Origin: Clostridia bacterium
GTDB taxonomy: Bacteria; Bacillota; Clostridia; Oscillospirales; Acutalibacteraceae
DNA length: 64,000 nt
Direction of reading: 5' to 3'
Assembly (NCBI GenBank): GCA_017516445.1
Contig: JAFXCZ010000013.1
Coordinates: 1 to 64,000 of the forward strand
Under the pieces are notes generated by a model. That model was not told where the DNA came from and ran no database searches. It saw only the letters and a program-made list of their open reading frames with translations. A program made the translations under genes and the position numbers. Shown in pieces: positions 27,628 through 36,440 of the stretch; position 1 is the first letter of the stretch; each line of letters opens with the position of its first letter.

Positions 27628-29541
27628 TCAGGTTATTAACGGAAGTTCTGCTATTTCTCTGAAATGATTAAGCTTTGAAAGTTGTTTGTCATTCAATTTG
27701 AGTAAACTTAAATATCGTGCTATTGTGCTTTCCTTTTTAGCATGTACCAGTCGATGTACATCTTCAAGAATAAGCACAAGATTGTTATAACCATCTTTAC
27801 CACCTTTGGAAATTGGTTTCTTATGGTGGCAATGTATTTCTTCTTGGCTCAAGAATTCTTTGCCCGTTATGGCACATCTTCCTCTTTGAGCCGCAAAGAG
27901 TGATACTCGGTTATCGTTATACTCAATTGAGCGGTCTCTTACTGGGTATCTATATAATTCTCCCAATAAGTGTGCATTACCAAACATTAGATTGTCGTGT
28001 TTCCATTTTCGACCATCAGGCGTGTATAGGTTGACACTTTTCTTTTTACCTACTGTTTTGCGATGACTAGCATATGCTATAGGTAAAATGTAATGTCCCT
28101 TACATTCCATAATCCGCTTACATTTACCATAATTTTTGTAGTCCCCTAATCGTGGGGATAGCGTACATTTCTTCAATGGCTTTAGACGATTATACATCAT
28201 CATGTACAATGAATTATGGATTTCTTGACAATCTACAGTTATATCCGTTGCCATTCTAAAGTAATTGTGGATTCCCCTTACTTCCGAATTGTACAACTGT
28301 ATATTTTCAATTATTTGGTTTTTGTTTCCGCTGTGTTGAATGACTTTGATTTGCTCTTTGAGTGCTTTTTTGGAACGTTCAATAGCTTTTCGGCACATAT
28401 GGGACGCTATGACGTCTTTTTCGCCTTTTCGCTTCGTTCGAATTTCAATACCTAGGAATTCACCATATTGCTTTCTCAAATTCACAATACGTGTTTTTTC
28501 CATCGAAACATTTAATTTCAAACGCTTTTGTAACCATTCAACCACTCCATATAATACTCTTTCCGCTTCCTTTTTGGTAGCACACATTATCCTTACATCA
28601 TCAGCATATCGTATGATGTGTAATTCTTTAAGATTGGTTTTTCGCATTTCCCTAAAGGAACTCCCTTTACTGAAAGTGCCATTTTGGGCTATGCCACCTT
28701 TCCATTTATATGCAAGTGGATTTTCACCCCATTGACTTTCAATATGCCAATCCAATTCATTTAGCACTATATTAGCTAATAGTGGTGATATAATTCCACC
28801 TTGCGGTGTACCTTTTGTAGGCGTAATTAAAGTTCTATCAGGCATTAGTATTTTTGCCTTCAGTATCTTCTTGATTATACAGAGTAATTGCTTATCTTGT
28901 ATTCCCATTGTCCACATCTGTCTTATTAACTTTGAATGGTCTACATTATCAAAGAATCCCTCAATATCTAATTCTATCATATAGTATAGATTTGAACGAT
29001 TTATATATCTGTAGACTTCATTCATAGCATTTTCAGCAGAACGCAAGGGACGAAAGCCAAAACTGTTATTGGAAAATTTAGCTTCGCATATGGGTTCAAG
29101 TATTTGTAAAATACATTGTTGTATCAATCTATCCCAAATACAAGGTATTCCCAAAGGTCGAGTTTTTCCGTTTGGCTTTGGTATATCTTTTCGCCTAACA
29201 TTGCGTGGTTGGTAATTATTCAAGATATTTCGCACTCGATTACATACTACTTCAGGCTCTAGTTTCTCAATATCTGTAATGTTCAGTCCATCAGTTCCTG
29301 GGGTTTTACTTCCTGAATTCCTTTTTATGGAACGGTAAGCCATCATAATGTTTGCATCCGAAACGATATGTTTCATTAATTTGCAAAACACTGTTCCCTT
29401 TTCACTTTCACTGTACAGACTATCTAACAAGTCCTGTTGGTCGTAGTATTCAGCATATCTAAGTTTGTTTATTTTCTTTTGCTTAATCTTTTTACCCCTC
29501 ATTATCTCAGAGGGTGTTTTTATTGAAAGATGTTCATCCAC
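27628..29541 (-). CDS. ltrA: Group II intron reverse transcriptase/maturase with HNH endonuclease
   Basis: Intron-encoded protein (637 residues) that assists splicing and copies the intron into new sites. Domains in order: reverse transcriptase about 60-370 (GTPQGGIISPLLANIVLNEL at 244-263, catalytic RYADD at 311-315), maturase region about 380-500, and an HNH nuclease at 554-600 (CAITG, then HCHHKKP, GGKDGYNN and HRLVH). All catalytic residues look intact and the frame has no stops. Start is a GTG behind a very strong GGAGGTGA. The element therefore looks recently active. Confidence 0.96.
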   Translation of the reverse strand: MDEHLSIKTPSEIMRGKKIKQKKINKLRYAEYYDQQDLLDSLYSESEKGTVFCKLMKHIVSDANIMMAYRSIKRNSGSKTPGTDGLNITDIEKLEPEVVCNRVRNILNNYQPRNVRRKDIPKPNGKTRPLGIPCIWDRLIQQCILQILEPICEAKFSNNSFGFRPLRSAENAMNEVYRYINRSNLYYMIELDIEGFFDNVDHSKLIRQMWTMGIQDKQLLCIIKKILKAKILMPDRTLITPTKGTPQGGIISPLLANIVLNELDWHIESQWGENPLAYKWKGGIAQNGTFSKGSSFREMRKTNLKELHIIRYADDVRIMCATKKEAERVLYGVVEWLQKRLKLNVSMEKTRIVNLRKQYGEFLGIEIRTKRKGEKDVIASHMCRKAIERSKKALKEQIKVIQHSGNKNQIIENIQLYNSEVRGIHNYFRMATDITVDCQEIHNSLYMMMYNRLKPLKKCTLSPRLGDYKNYGKCKRIMECKGHYILPIAYASHRKTVGKKKSVNLYTPDGRKWKHDNLMFGNAHLLGELYRYPVRDRSIEYNDNRVSLFAAQRGRCAITGKEFLSQEEIHCHHKKPISKGGKDGYNNLVLILEDVHRLVHAKKESTIARYLSLLKLNDKQLSKLNHFREIAELPLIT

Positions 29542-30355
29542 TGGCTCATCACCTCCATTATTGAGGTGCCTCTTTTAGGCTTACTCACATCCAATGTTAA
29601 GTGATGTTTAGTGAATATTAGTGTAACGACTTGTGGCCATTCCTCCTGCCCTCATTACAAAGGCTATCTACAGTTCGACCACTACTTTTCGGCACCAGTT
29701 CGATAGCTTATTTTTCTTCGTCTATCTATTCTCACTAGTGAAAACCTGATACCTTTCCTCGTTCCCTTAATCTTATCTGTACATATTCTCTTTTAGGTTT
29801 CTGCTATAGTCCTGTCGGATTCATATGTGCCTACCACATATAAGGTATTTCATAGTAGCAAGATTCTTACTTTACCTCACCGACGTCCCTCTGTGGGGAA
29901 CCTCCGTGTTTCCACGTTTTGTCAGTTTAGACCCGTACATTCGCAGATTCGTCAGTACGTTAGTACATTCTAACCATGAGAGATTTATAGACCCCCGGCA
30001 TATCATTTCCCATATCATTTACTTTGAGTATTCTTGACAGGTGGGCTCTAGCCACTTGTGTACCAATCTTTACTAACTCATTTCATTGACTTAGGTACTC
30101 TTTCTGCCGACTTCACCGAGCTTCTGACTATTTAACTTTCGTTATATATAGCCAGTCGGAGTATTAGGGATAGTCCTTCAAGAGGGTTATCCAACTATTG
30201 TTGGCTCTATCATTTGACTATTCAAATTAAGAGTTCTCCTTAATTATCTATCGTAGTGTTTCAAACAGGCGGGTTCTAACCACTTTTGTACCAATTTTAC
30301 TTTACTACTTCGACTTCTTAAGTGCCTTAGCTTTTCACTAAGGAACGAGTCGCAC
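29542..30355 (-). ncRNA. Group II intron 5' RNA domains (I to III)
   Basis: This 814-nt stretch between the 5' splice site and the reverse transcriptase start is structural RNA, not coding. It contains an imperfect 31-nt direct repeat (30037-30067 and 30265-30295, 27 of 31 identical), each copy able to fold into a small hairpin with a GTGG/CC-C arm. A 70-codon open frame on the plus strand (29825-30037) is without a ribosome site and is not supported. Confidence 0.75.
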
Positions 30356-32345
30356 CACTTCCCTGACTTTTATGCACAGTAACAGCATACGCAAGCTCTA
30401 ACTGGCTTAAATCCTCCGAAAAATATGTAGCAACCTTGTCATCATATCTTACCTTTATTATGCCTGCACGAATGTCAATATCGGTTATAAAGCCCACATC
30501 ACCGTTAAATATACCCGTACCATAGTCGCCGTTATCCTTGCGGTACTGCAAATCATAATTATTCTTAATCTGCATTACCTTATCATTCACGCGGAAATAT
30601 ATTCCCTTATATGCTAACTGCGGTTGGCCGTTCTTGCGAGGATTAAGGCGTTCCTGTAAAAGATTGTTAAAATTAACTGTGCCTGTATCAAGCATTCTTG
30701 AGGGACAAAGTATCTGAATATCGGTAACGGGATTTATACCGTAAGCAGACGGCAAACGCTCGCACACAAGCTCTAACACCGTTTCTACGGTAGAATACTT
30801 ATCTGCACGCTTTAAGAAAAAGCAATCGCTGTCATTATTCCTGAAATTTGCCTCTTGTCCGTTTATAATCGCGTGGGCGTTATTTACAATCATACTCTCT
30901 TTAGCTTGACGGAAAACCTTTTTAAGCCTTATAGACGGAAAAACATCTGCCTCTAAAATATCATTTAAAACATTACCCGCGCCTATACTTGGAAGCTGGT
31001 CAGAGTCGCCCACTAAAATTATTCTGCAAGAAAGCCGTAACGCTTTAAGCAAATTATCAAATAATAAAGCGTCTATCATAGAAGCCTCATCAACTATTAT
31101 AACATCGCAGTCTAAAGGATTTTTTTCGTTACGGGCAAACTGTTGGGTATCGCCCTCACCCCATTCAACCTCTAAAAGACGGTGAATTGTTTGCGCTTCC
31201 CTACCTGTAAGCTCGGTCATACGCTTTGCGGCTCTGCCTGTGGGTGCGGCTAACTCAATATTCAAATTTCTGTTTTCAAAAAGCTTTATTATAGCGTTAA
31301 GGGTAGTAGTCTTGCCTGTGCCCGGACCGCCTGTAAGGATAAGTATGCCGCTTTTAAAGGCTTCAAAAATTGCCTCGCGCTGAAGAGCCTCAAATTTAAT
31401 GCCAAGCCTATTTTCAACATTTTGTATTTCAAGCTCGTCCACTGTAACCGATGCGTTTATAAACCTTTTCACCGAGAATAAACGCGCCGCAATATGCTGT
31501 TCGGCATTATAGTAATCGGGAATTGATAAATACTCTGTGCCGTTTATATTTTCACTGCAAAGACGGAAGGCTTCCAAAAGCTTATCACAGCAAATTTCAA
31601 CAACCGATTCCTCGCAACCTAAAAGTCTGCAAGCCACAGGCACAAATTTTGAACGCGGAAGACAGGTGTGCCCGTTGTATAAATTTTTACGCAAAACATA
31701 TTCTATACCCGCTGTTATGCGCTCCCTGCTTGACATATCGTAAGAAAAATCGGTTGCGATATCCTCAACCAATTCAAAATTAAAATCAATACCCTCCTGA
31801 CAGAGAATATACGGGTTTGCCTTAATCATTTCGATTGAGCGCGCACCGTATTTGCGGTATATAGAAACGCATTTATCGGGCAGAATATTGAATTTTGAAA
31901 GCAAAAGCATAATATCGCGAATACCGTACTGCTTGCGATATTCTTCACTTATAGCCATAGCCTTTTGCAAGGATATGCCCTTAATTGTTGCTAAGGCTGT
32001 AGGATTTTCGCTTATTATTTCAAGGCTTTCATCGCCAAATTTTTCTACAATACGCCCTGCGGTAGAGGGCCCTACACCCTTTATAGAGCCCGAAGCTAAA
32101 TATCTTAAAATTGCGGCGGTGCTTTGGGGCGGTTTACGCTCAAAGCTTTCAATTTTAAATTGCTCGCCGTAGGTCTGGTGGACTATAAACTCGCCCGTAA
32201 ACTCGGCAGTGTCGCCCTCGTTTAAAAAGGGCAAGGTGCCAACGGCTGTAAACTTTTCGGTGCCGTTTCTTAAAATTGCTACAGTATAATAATTTGATTC
32301 ATTACGAAAGGTTATCTTTTCAACATCTGCTACAAAAGTTTCCAT
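30356..32345 (-). CDS. recD2: RecD2-type DNA helicase, 5' exon
   Basis: RecD2 is a 5'-3' superfamily 1B helicase involved in replication fork and repair functions. The exon codes for 663 residues: N-terminal OB-like part, helix-hairpin-helix repeats (GSIKGVGPSTAGRIVEKFG, about 88-106), Walker A ILTGGPGTGKTTTL, Walker B VIIVDEASMID, then LVGDSDQLPSIGAGN and motif V AYAVTVHKSQG near the exon end. The frame then runs 9 codons into the intron to a false stop at 30327. Spliced to 27267-27481 it gives 734 residues, the family's usual size. Start ATG follows GGAAG. Confidence 0.94.
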
Positions 32346-32364
32346 TTTACTTCCTTTCTCAAAA

Positions 32365-32664
32365 TCAAGATTTTTCGGGGAATTTTACCCCGTATTTCTG
32401 CGCAATTTGCTTGCAATTCTCATAACTTTCATCGTCCAAAGCCGAAACATTTGGTACAATGAAATCTGCATAATTTTTACCGTACCAAAGCCACTGCTCA
32501 CAGGCGTACAGCAATTGCTTTTCGGCAGTACCTTTTTGAAGATTTATAACAAGGTGGGCATACATTTTCCTTTTCGGAAAAATGAACTTAAGCCTTAAAA
32601 TATGTAAAAACTCACTAAACCCGAAAACCGCAAATACTAACAAACCCAAAAACAGTATTTCCAT
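32365..32664 (-). CDS. Small membrane-anchored protein of unknown function
   Basis: I do not recognise this 99-residue protein. It has one hydrophobic segment at about residues 3-18 (LFLGLLVFAVFGFSEF), then a basic stretch (LKFIFPKRKMYAH) and a soluble C-terminal half with two cysteines (C55, C84) and an aromatic patch QWLWYGKNYADF. SD GGGGGAG is strong and it lies 19 nt upstream of recD2 in the same direction, so it is probably a real gene and the first of that operon. Confidence 0.7.
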   Translation of the reverse strand: MEILFLGLLVFAVFGFSEFLHILRLKFIFPKRKMYAHLVINLQKGTAEKQLLYACEQWLWYGKNYADFIVPNVSALDDESYENCKQIAQKYGVKFPEKS

Positions 32665-32713
32665 AAAATCTCCCCCGTTACATTATACGGAAAAAATTTT
32701 AACTTGATAATAC

Positions 32714-32746
32714 TAAATAAAGGGCTGTTTTCAGCCCCTTATTTTT
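32714..32746 (-). terminator. Terminator after cdaR
   Basis: On the minus strand the stem AAATAAGGGGCTG / CAGCCCTTTATTT closes a 4-nt loop. It ends the cdaA-cdaR unit and overlaps the cdaR stop codon. Confidence 0.8.
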
Positions 32747-34019
32747 TCTTAATTGTAACTGTTGTATTATAGGTACCTATTGCCCAGATATTATCTTTAT
32801 CCTTAAAGCAAATCAAAACCTCAACCGAATGCTCGCCTGCCTTTTTATCGGTTAAATCAACAACGGCATAAGCCTCACTGCTCTTTAGGCGGTTAACCGA
32901 AAGGCGAGGTCCGCAAACCTTAACATTTTTAACCTTACTGCATACTGCGCTAAGGTTTTTATCAAGATTTTTAACACTAAAATCTGAAACTGAAACTATT
33001 TTCTCAGAATAATTTGCAGTACTAAATTTTACAGTAAAATGTTCAATGTTATCAAACAGTCTTATGCCGTCAGGCAGAACTGCCGAAACATCAAAGCTTG
33101 AAGAGCCTTTTGAAACAGAAGAAATATCAATCGGAGAAAGGGTTATTTTCTTAGTCTTATCAACCGTTTCGGGTGTGCCTATAACCGCAACACTCTTATG
33201 GTCGATAGTATAGGAAAGCGAAGCCTTATCAAATCCCTCGGGAAGCTTTGTAAATGCCACCTCAACAGGCACAGTCTTCTTTTTAGAAATAGGAACAGTA
33301 ACCTTAACCTTTGTTTCGCTTAAAGTAAGATTATCAAGCTTAATTTCCTTACCCTTTTCGGTATAAAGCTTAATTTGTGCATCAAAGGTGGTGCTTGCCT
33401 CCAGCATTTTATTAACGTCTGCAAAAGCCACTACCGAATCAATTTTGTTTATAACCGTACGCGGTCCTGTAATTGTAATAGTATCACTCTCAGCACCGCT
33501 TACTACCGCATTTTCGGCAATAAGGCCTGCCTTTGCGGTAACACCCTGTGCCATACCCTTAACCGTAAACTCTTTTGTATCAATATAATCAAAAGAAACC
33601 TTAACAGTAGATGGGGTAACGCTTAACACCTCATACCCCTTGTTTGCGGAATTGGGAATAGCTACAACCTCTAAATTATACTCACCCGGAGCATCAATAG
33701 AAGCCGCCGAGGCATAAACATTAAAGTCTTCACTTTTAAGTGAGCTTATAAGATAGGTCGGCCCGCGAGCGATAACGGTAAACTTCTGCTCAGAAATATC
33801 ACCGACAAGGCTCATACCGTTTTCAGAAGCAATAGTGTTTTCAAGATTAACATTTACCGTCATATCAGCAAAGCTGCGGTCGATAATCGGGTTTTCCTTT
33901 GTTACTATAAGCAGCCAGAAAATAAAGGCGAGAATAATTGAAACCGGAACGGTAAAACGCTTGTTATAAAGCAGCTTTCTAAAAGAAAAGGAAGTTACAA
34001 AATCTTTAATTTTAGACAT
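32739..34019 (-). CDS. cdaR: CdaR-like YbbR-domain protein
   Basis: CdaR is a membrane-anchored regulator that binds and modulates the diadenylate cyclase CdaA. The 426 residues start with a short cytoplasmic part and one transmembrane helix (about 23-41, VSIILAFIFWLLIVT), followed by four YbbR-type beta domains recognisable by repeats such as VSVTPSTVKVSFDYIDTKEF and TITGPRTVINKIDSVVA. The start codon shares one base with the cdaA stop (TAATG), a tight coupling that fits a protein complex. The usual next gene, glmM, is not present. Confidence 0.92.
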   Translation of the reverse strand: MSKIKDFVTSFSFRKLLYNKRFTVPVSIILAFIFWLLIVTKENPIIDRSFADMTVNVNLENTIASENGMSLVGDISEQKFTVIARGPTYLISSLKSEDFNVYASAASIDAPGEYNLEVVAIPNSANKGYEVLSVTPSTVKVSFDYIDTKEFTVKGMAQGVTAKAGLIAENAVVSGAESDTITITGPRTVINKIDSVVAFADVNKMLEASTTFDAQIKLYTEKGKEIKLDNLTLSETKVKVTVPISKKKTVPVEVAFTKLPEGFDKASLSYTIDHKSVAVIGTPETVDKTKKITLSPIDISSVSKGSSSFDVSAVLPDGIRLFDNIEHFTVKFSTANYSEKIVSVSDFSVKNLDKNLSAVCSKVKNVKVCGPRLSVNRLKSSEAYAVVDLTDKKAGEHSVEVLICFKDKDNIWAIGTYNTTVTIKKK

Positions 34020-34909
34020 TAGTCATCCTTCCTTTCTTTTTTCTTGAACGGGTTAATACTCTTAATAACCGAAATCAAGGTGTTAGACTTTTTATTATTT
34101 TCATCCGACAATAAAAGACGTCTAAGCTCTGCAATAGCGGTAACCGAGTTATAATTACGCGTGATTTTACCGCCGACCGCAATAGATATTATGCCCGTTT
34201 CTTCCGAAACCACCATAACCACCGCGTCAGAGTTTTCACTCATGCCAATTGCCGCTCTGTGACGGGTGCCGAGCTGGGAGTTTATATCCCCGTTCTGAGT
34301 AAGAGGCAATATACAGCCTGCCGCCCAAATTCTGCCGTTACGCACAATCATAGCACCGTCATGCAAAGGTGACTTTGGGAAAAATACGTTATTAACGATT
34401 GAAACAGAGGCGGTAGCGTCAATCAAAGTGCCTGTGTTTATAATTTCACCAAGCTGTGTTGTACGCTCAAAAACTATAAGCGCGCCGATTTTCTTTTCGG
34501 ACATAAAGCCAGCGGCTTTACCGATTTTATCAATACTTTCAGACAAAGCGTCGTTGTCATCATCAAAAAGTCTGTCATGGGAAAATCTCGTACGTCCCAC
34601 GTTTTCAAGTATGCGTCTAAGCTCGGGCTGGAATATTACCGCAGCGGCGATAATAGCCGAATCCATAACCTTTGACAAAATCCACTGTAACGTTGCAAGA
34701 TTCCACCAATCAGCAATAATATACATAAAAAAGAGAATAGCCAAGCCTTTTACTAACTGACCAGCCCTTGTTTCGCGCAAAAAACCAATCGACTTATAGA
34801 TTATATAAGCGATTATCAAAATATCCAATATATCAAAAACCCTGATATTAGATATTGCGTATATTATTTGGTTCCAAGTAGCATAAATTGCATTAAAAAT
34901 GCCGCCCAC
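34019..34909 (-). CDS. cdaA: Diadenylate cyclase CdaA
   Basis: Makes the second messenger cyclic-di-AMP from two ATP. Residues about 20-95 contain three hydrophobic segments, then the DAC domain with the catalytic DGA (in SPLHDGAMIV) and RHR (in LGTRHRAAIG) motifs. At 296 residues it is of normal length. The annotated start is a GTG at 34909 close behind AGGA, which is poor spacing; the ATT three codons later (34900) is better spaced, so the exact start is uncertain. Cyclic-di-AMP controls potassium and cell-wall homeostasis in Firmicutes. Confidence 0.95.
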   Translation of the reverse strand: MGGIFNAIYATWNQIIYAISNIRVFDILDILIIAYIIYKSIGFLRETRAGQLVKGLAILFFMYIIADWWNLATLQWILSKVMDSAIIAAAVIFQPELRRILENVGRTRFSHDRLFDDDNDALSESIDKIGKAAGFMSEKKIGALIVFERTTQLGEIINTGTLIDATASVSIVNNVFFPKSPLHDGAMIVRNGRIWAAGCILPLTQNGDINSQLGTRHRAAIGMSENSDAVVMVVSEETGIISIAVGGKITRNYNSVTAIAELRRLLLSDENNKKSNTLISVIKSINPFKKKERKDD

Positions 34910-34982
34910 TCCTACAACATCCTTTACTTAAATTATAAAATATAGTTATTCATATATATTTTAACACAGAATGTTTAGTCAT

Positions 34983-36131
34983 TCAATAGGTTTTTTGCAA
35001 TTTTTTAACGAATTTTTCATCTTTAAAAAGCCGTAACAACGCACCTACTTCGCTCGGTTGGTTAAATACGCCAAAGCTAACCCTTACTGCACCGTCAGGC
35101 AGTGTATTTATACATTTGTGGGCTGTAGGAGCACAATGAAGCCCTGCCCTCACTGCAATACCGCGCCGATTCAGAAATTCAGCCGTTTTAAAGCTTTCGC
35201 AGCCCTTGAAATTAAAGGGCAGGACAGGTGCGGTTTCATAAACCTTTGGCGGTTTTGTATAAAGCAAAATATTACTGTTTTGTGAAAGCCCGCTGTAAAG
35301 CATTTCCAAAAGCTTAAATTCGTGCTTATAGATATTTAAAATTCCCATTTTATTTACAAAATCCACACCTGCACCAACACCCATTACTGCAGGTACGTTT
35401 ATAGTTCCGCTCTCAAAGCCCTCGGGCAGTATCCGCGGTTGAATAAAATCAAGCGAATCAGTTCCCGTACCGCCCTCTATAACGGTATTTTCAAGCGGCT
35501 TACGGCAAATCAAAACACCTATGCCCATAGGTGCGTAAAGGCTTTTATGGGGTGCTATACAAAGATAGTCTATATTCATTTTTTGCATATCAATCGGCAG
35601 TACTCCTGCTATTTGTGCGGCGTCAACACCAAACCGCACTCCCCTTTCCTTGCAAATTTTTCCAAGCTCACCTATTGGCACTATTTGTCCTGTCACGTTT
35701 GAAGCTGCGCTTGTGAAAATCAGCCTTGTATTAGGCTTTATGGCATTTTTAAAGTTTTGTACCGTTTGGTCGGTATTTTCACTTACATTAGCTTGCGAAA
35801 AGCTTATTCCCATTTTCTTAAGCGGACGCATTACGGCATTATGTTCAAGGCTTGAAACTACAATATGGTCGCCCCTTTTAAGAACACCCTTAAGCACAAG
35901 GTTTATGCTGTGGGTACAGTTAAGCGTGAAAATTACATTTTCTGCTCCGCCACAGCCGAAAAAATCCGAGATTTTACTTCTCACCTTATAAACCTCATCA
36001 GCCGTCTTTACCGATAAATCGTGACCGCTTCTACCCGGATTTGCCGACAAATTTTTGAGCGCAAACCCAACCGCATCTATAACCGATTGCGGCTTTTTAC
36101 CGCTTGTTGCGGCATTATCAAAATATATCAT
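34983..36131 (-). CDS. Class V aminotransferase, cysteine desulfurase-like
   Basis: A PLP enzyme of the SufS/CsdA fold (382 residues), of the TIGR01977-like group. Landmarks are IYFDNAATSG at the start, the PLP lysine in CIAPHKSLYAPMGIGVL, and the active-site cysteine loop RAGLHCAPTAHK near residue 340. Such enzymes release sulfur from cysteine or selenium from selenocysteine. It follows a DUF3343 protein that is a putative Se/S carrier, which supports sulfur/selenium trafficking rather than Fe-S assembly (no SufBCD or IscU nearby). Function is inferred. Confidence 0.85.
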   Translation of the reverse strand: MIYFDNAATSGKKPQSVIDAVGFALKNLSANPGRSGHDLSVKTADEVYKVRSKISDFFGCGGAENVIFTLNCTHSINLVLKGVLKRGDHIVVSSLEHNAVMRPLKKMGISFSQANVSENTDQTVQNFKNAIKPNTRLIFTSAASNVTGQIVPIGELGKICKERGVRFGVDAAQIAGVLPIDMQKMNIDYLCIAPHKSLYAPMGIGVLICRKPLENTVIEGGTGTDSLDFIQPRILPEGFESGTINVPAVMGVGAGVDFVNKMGILNIYKHEFKLLEMLYSGLSQNSNILLYTKPPKVYETAPVLPFNFKGCESFKTAEFLNRRGIAVRAGLHCAPTAHKCINTLPDGAVRVSFGVFNQPSEVGALLRLFKDEKFVKKLQKTY

Positions 36132-36146
36132 ATTTTATCCCCCAAA

Positions 36147-36181
36147 AAAGAAGACACCCCGTTTTTACGAGATGCCTTAAA
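36147..36181 (-). terminator. Hairpin between the DUF3343 gene and the desulfurase
   Basis: On the minus strand AAGGCATCTCGT pairs with ACGGGGTGTCTT using several G-U pairs, and a T-run follows. It could end or attenuate transcription between the two genes, so the desulfurase may be made at a lower level than the small protein. Confidence 0.65.
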
Positions 36182-36183
36182 AA

Positions 36184-36402
36184 TTAATTTATTTCGGTTA
36201 TATCGAGTATTTTTACACCGCTGTCACGGAGTAATTCCACCGCTTCGGATTTGTCGCCCTCTAGGCTTATGGCATATCCACAGCCATAGGTTTTTTCGCC
36301 GCTTTTACGCTCAATTTTAACCTTAAAACCCTTTCTGCGCAACAAATCCCTGCCCTTAATAGCGTAGGTAACCGTTCCTACCTGTATTAAATATCTTTTC
36401 AT
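36184..36402 (-). CDS. DUF3343 putative Se/S carrier-like protein
   Basis: A 72-residue protein of the DUF3343 (PF11823) type. The family is small, with a central glycine-cysteine-glycine motif; here it is YGCGYAI at about residues 39-45. It is often found beside class V desulfurases and selenium-related genes and is proposed to carry sulfur or selenium on that cysteine. The ATG follows GGAGTGA. It is immediately upstream of the desulfurase-like gene. No biochemical role is established as far as I know. Confidence 0.8.
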   Translation of the reverse strand: MKRYLIQVGTVTYAIKGRDLLRRKGFKVKIERKSGEKTYGCGYAISLEGDKSEAVELLRDSGVKILDITEIN

Positions 36403-36440
36403 TTTAAGTCACTCCGTTATTACATAATATGCAGCTTTTC

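Larger units (their letters stand above)
27482..30355 (-). mobile_element. Group II intron inserted in recD2
   Basis: A 2,874-nt retroelement read in the same direction as recD2. Its 5' end is GTGCG, the group II consensus, and its 3' end is CCTAT followed directly by exon sequence. Domain V is visible near 27530-27570 (minus strand) as a stem capped by a GAAA tetraloop, GCGGTGAAAGTCGCAC, followed by a domain VI-like stem. Domain IV carries the reverse transcriptase at 27628-29541. Removal restores an uninterrupted helicase frame, which fixes both boundaries. I could not assign EBS1/IBS1 with confidence. Confidence 0.92.

Noticed and set aside
29825..30037. A 70-codon open frame inside the intron RNA domain
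   Set aside because: No ribosome site; it lies in structured intron RNA on the opposite strand.
30327..30355. Last nine residues of the raw recD2 open frame
   Set aside because: They are translation of the intron 5' end (GTGCG...) and are not part of the helicase.
29560..30355. EBS1/IBS1 pairing for the intron
   Set aside because: I looked for a sequence complementary to the last exon bases (GAAGTG) and saw no convincing candidate by eye.
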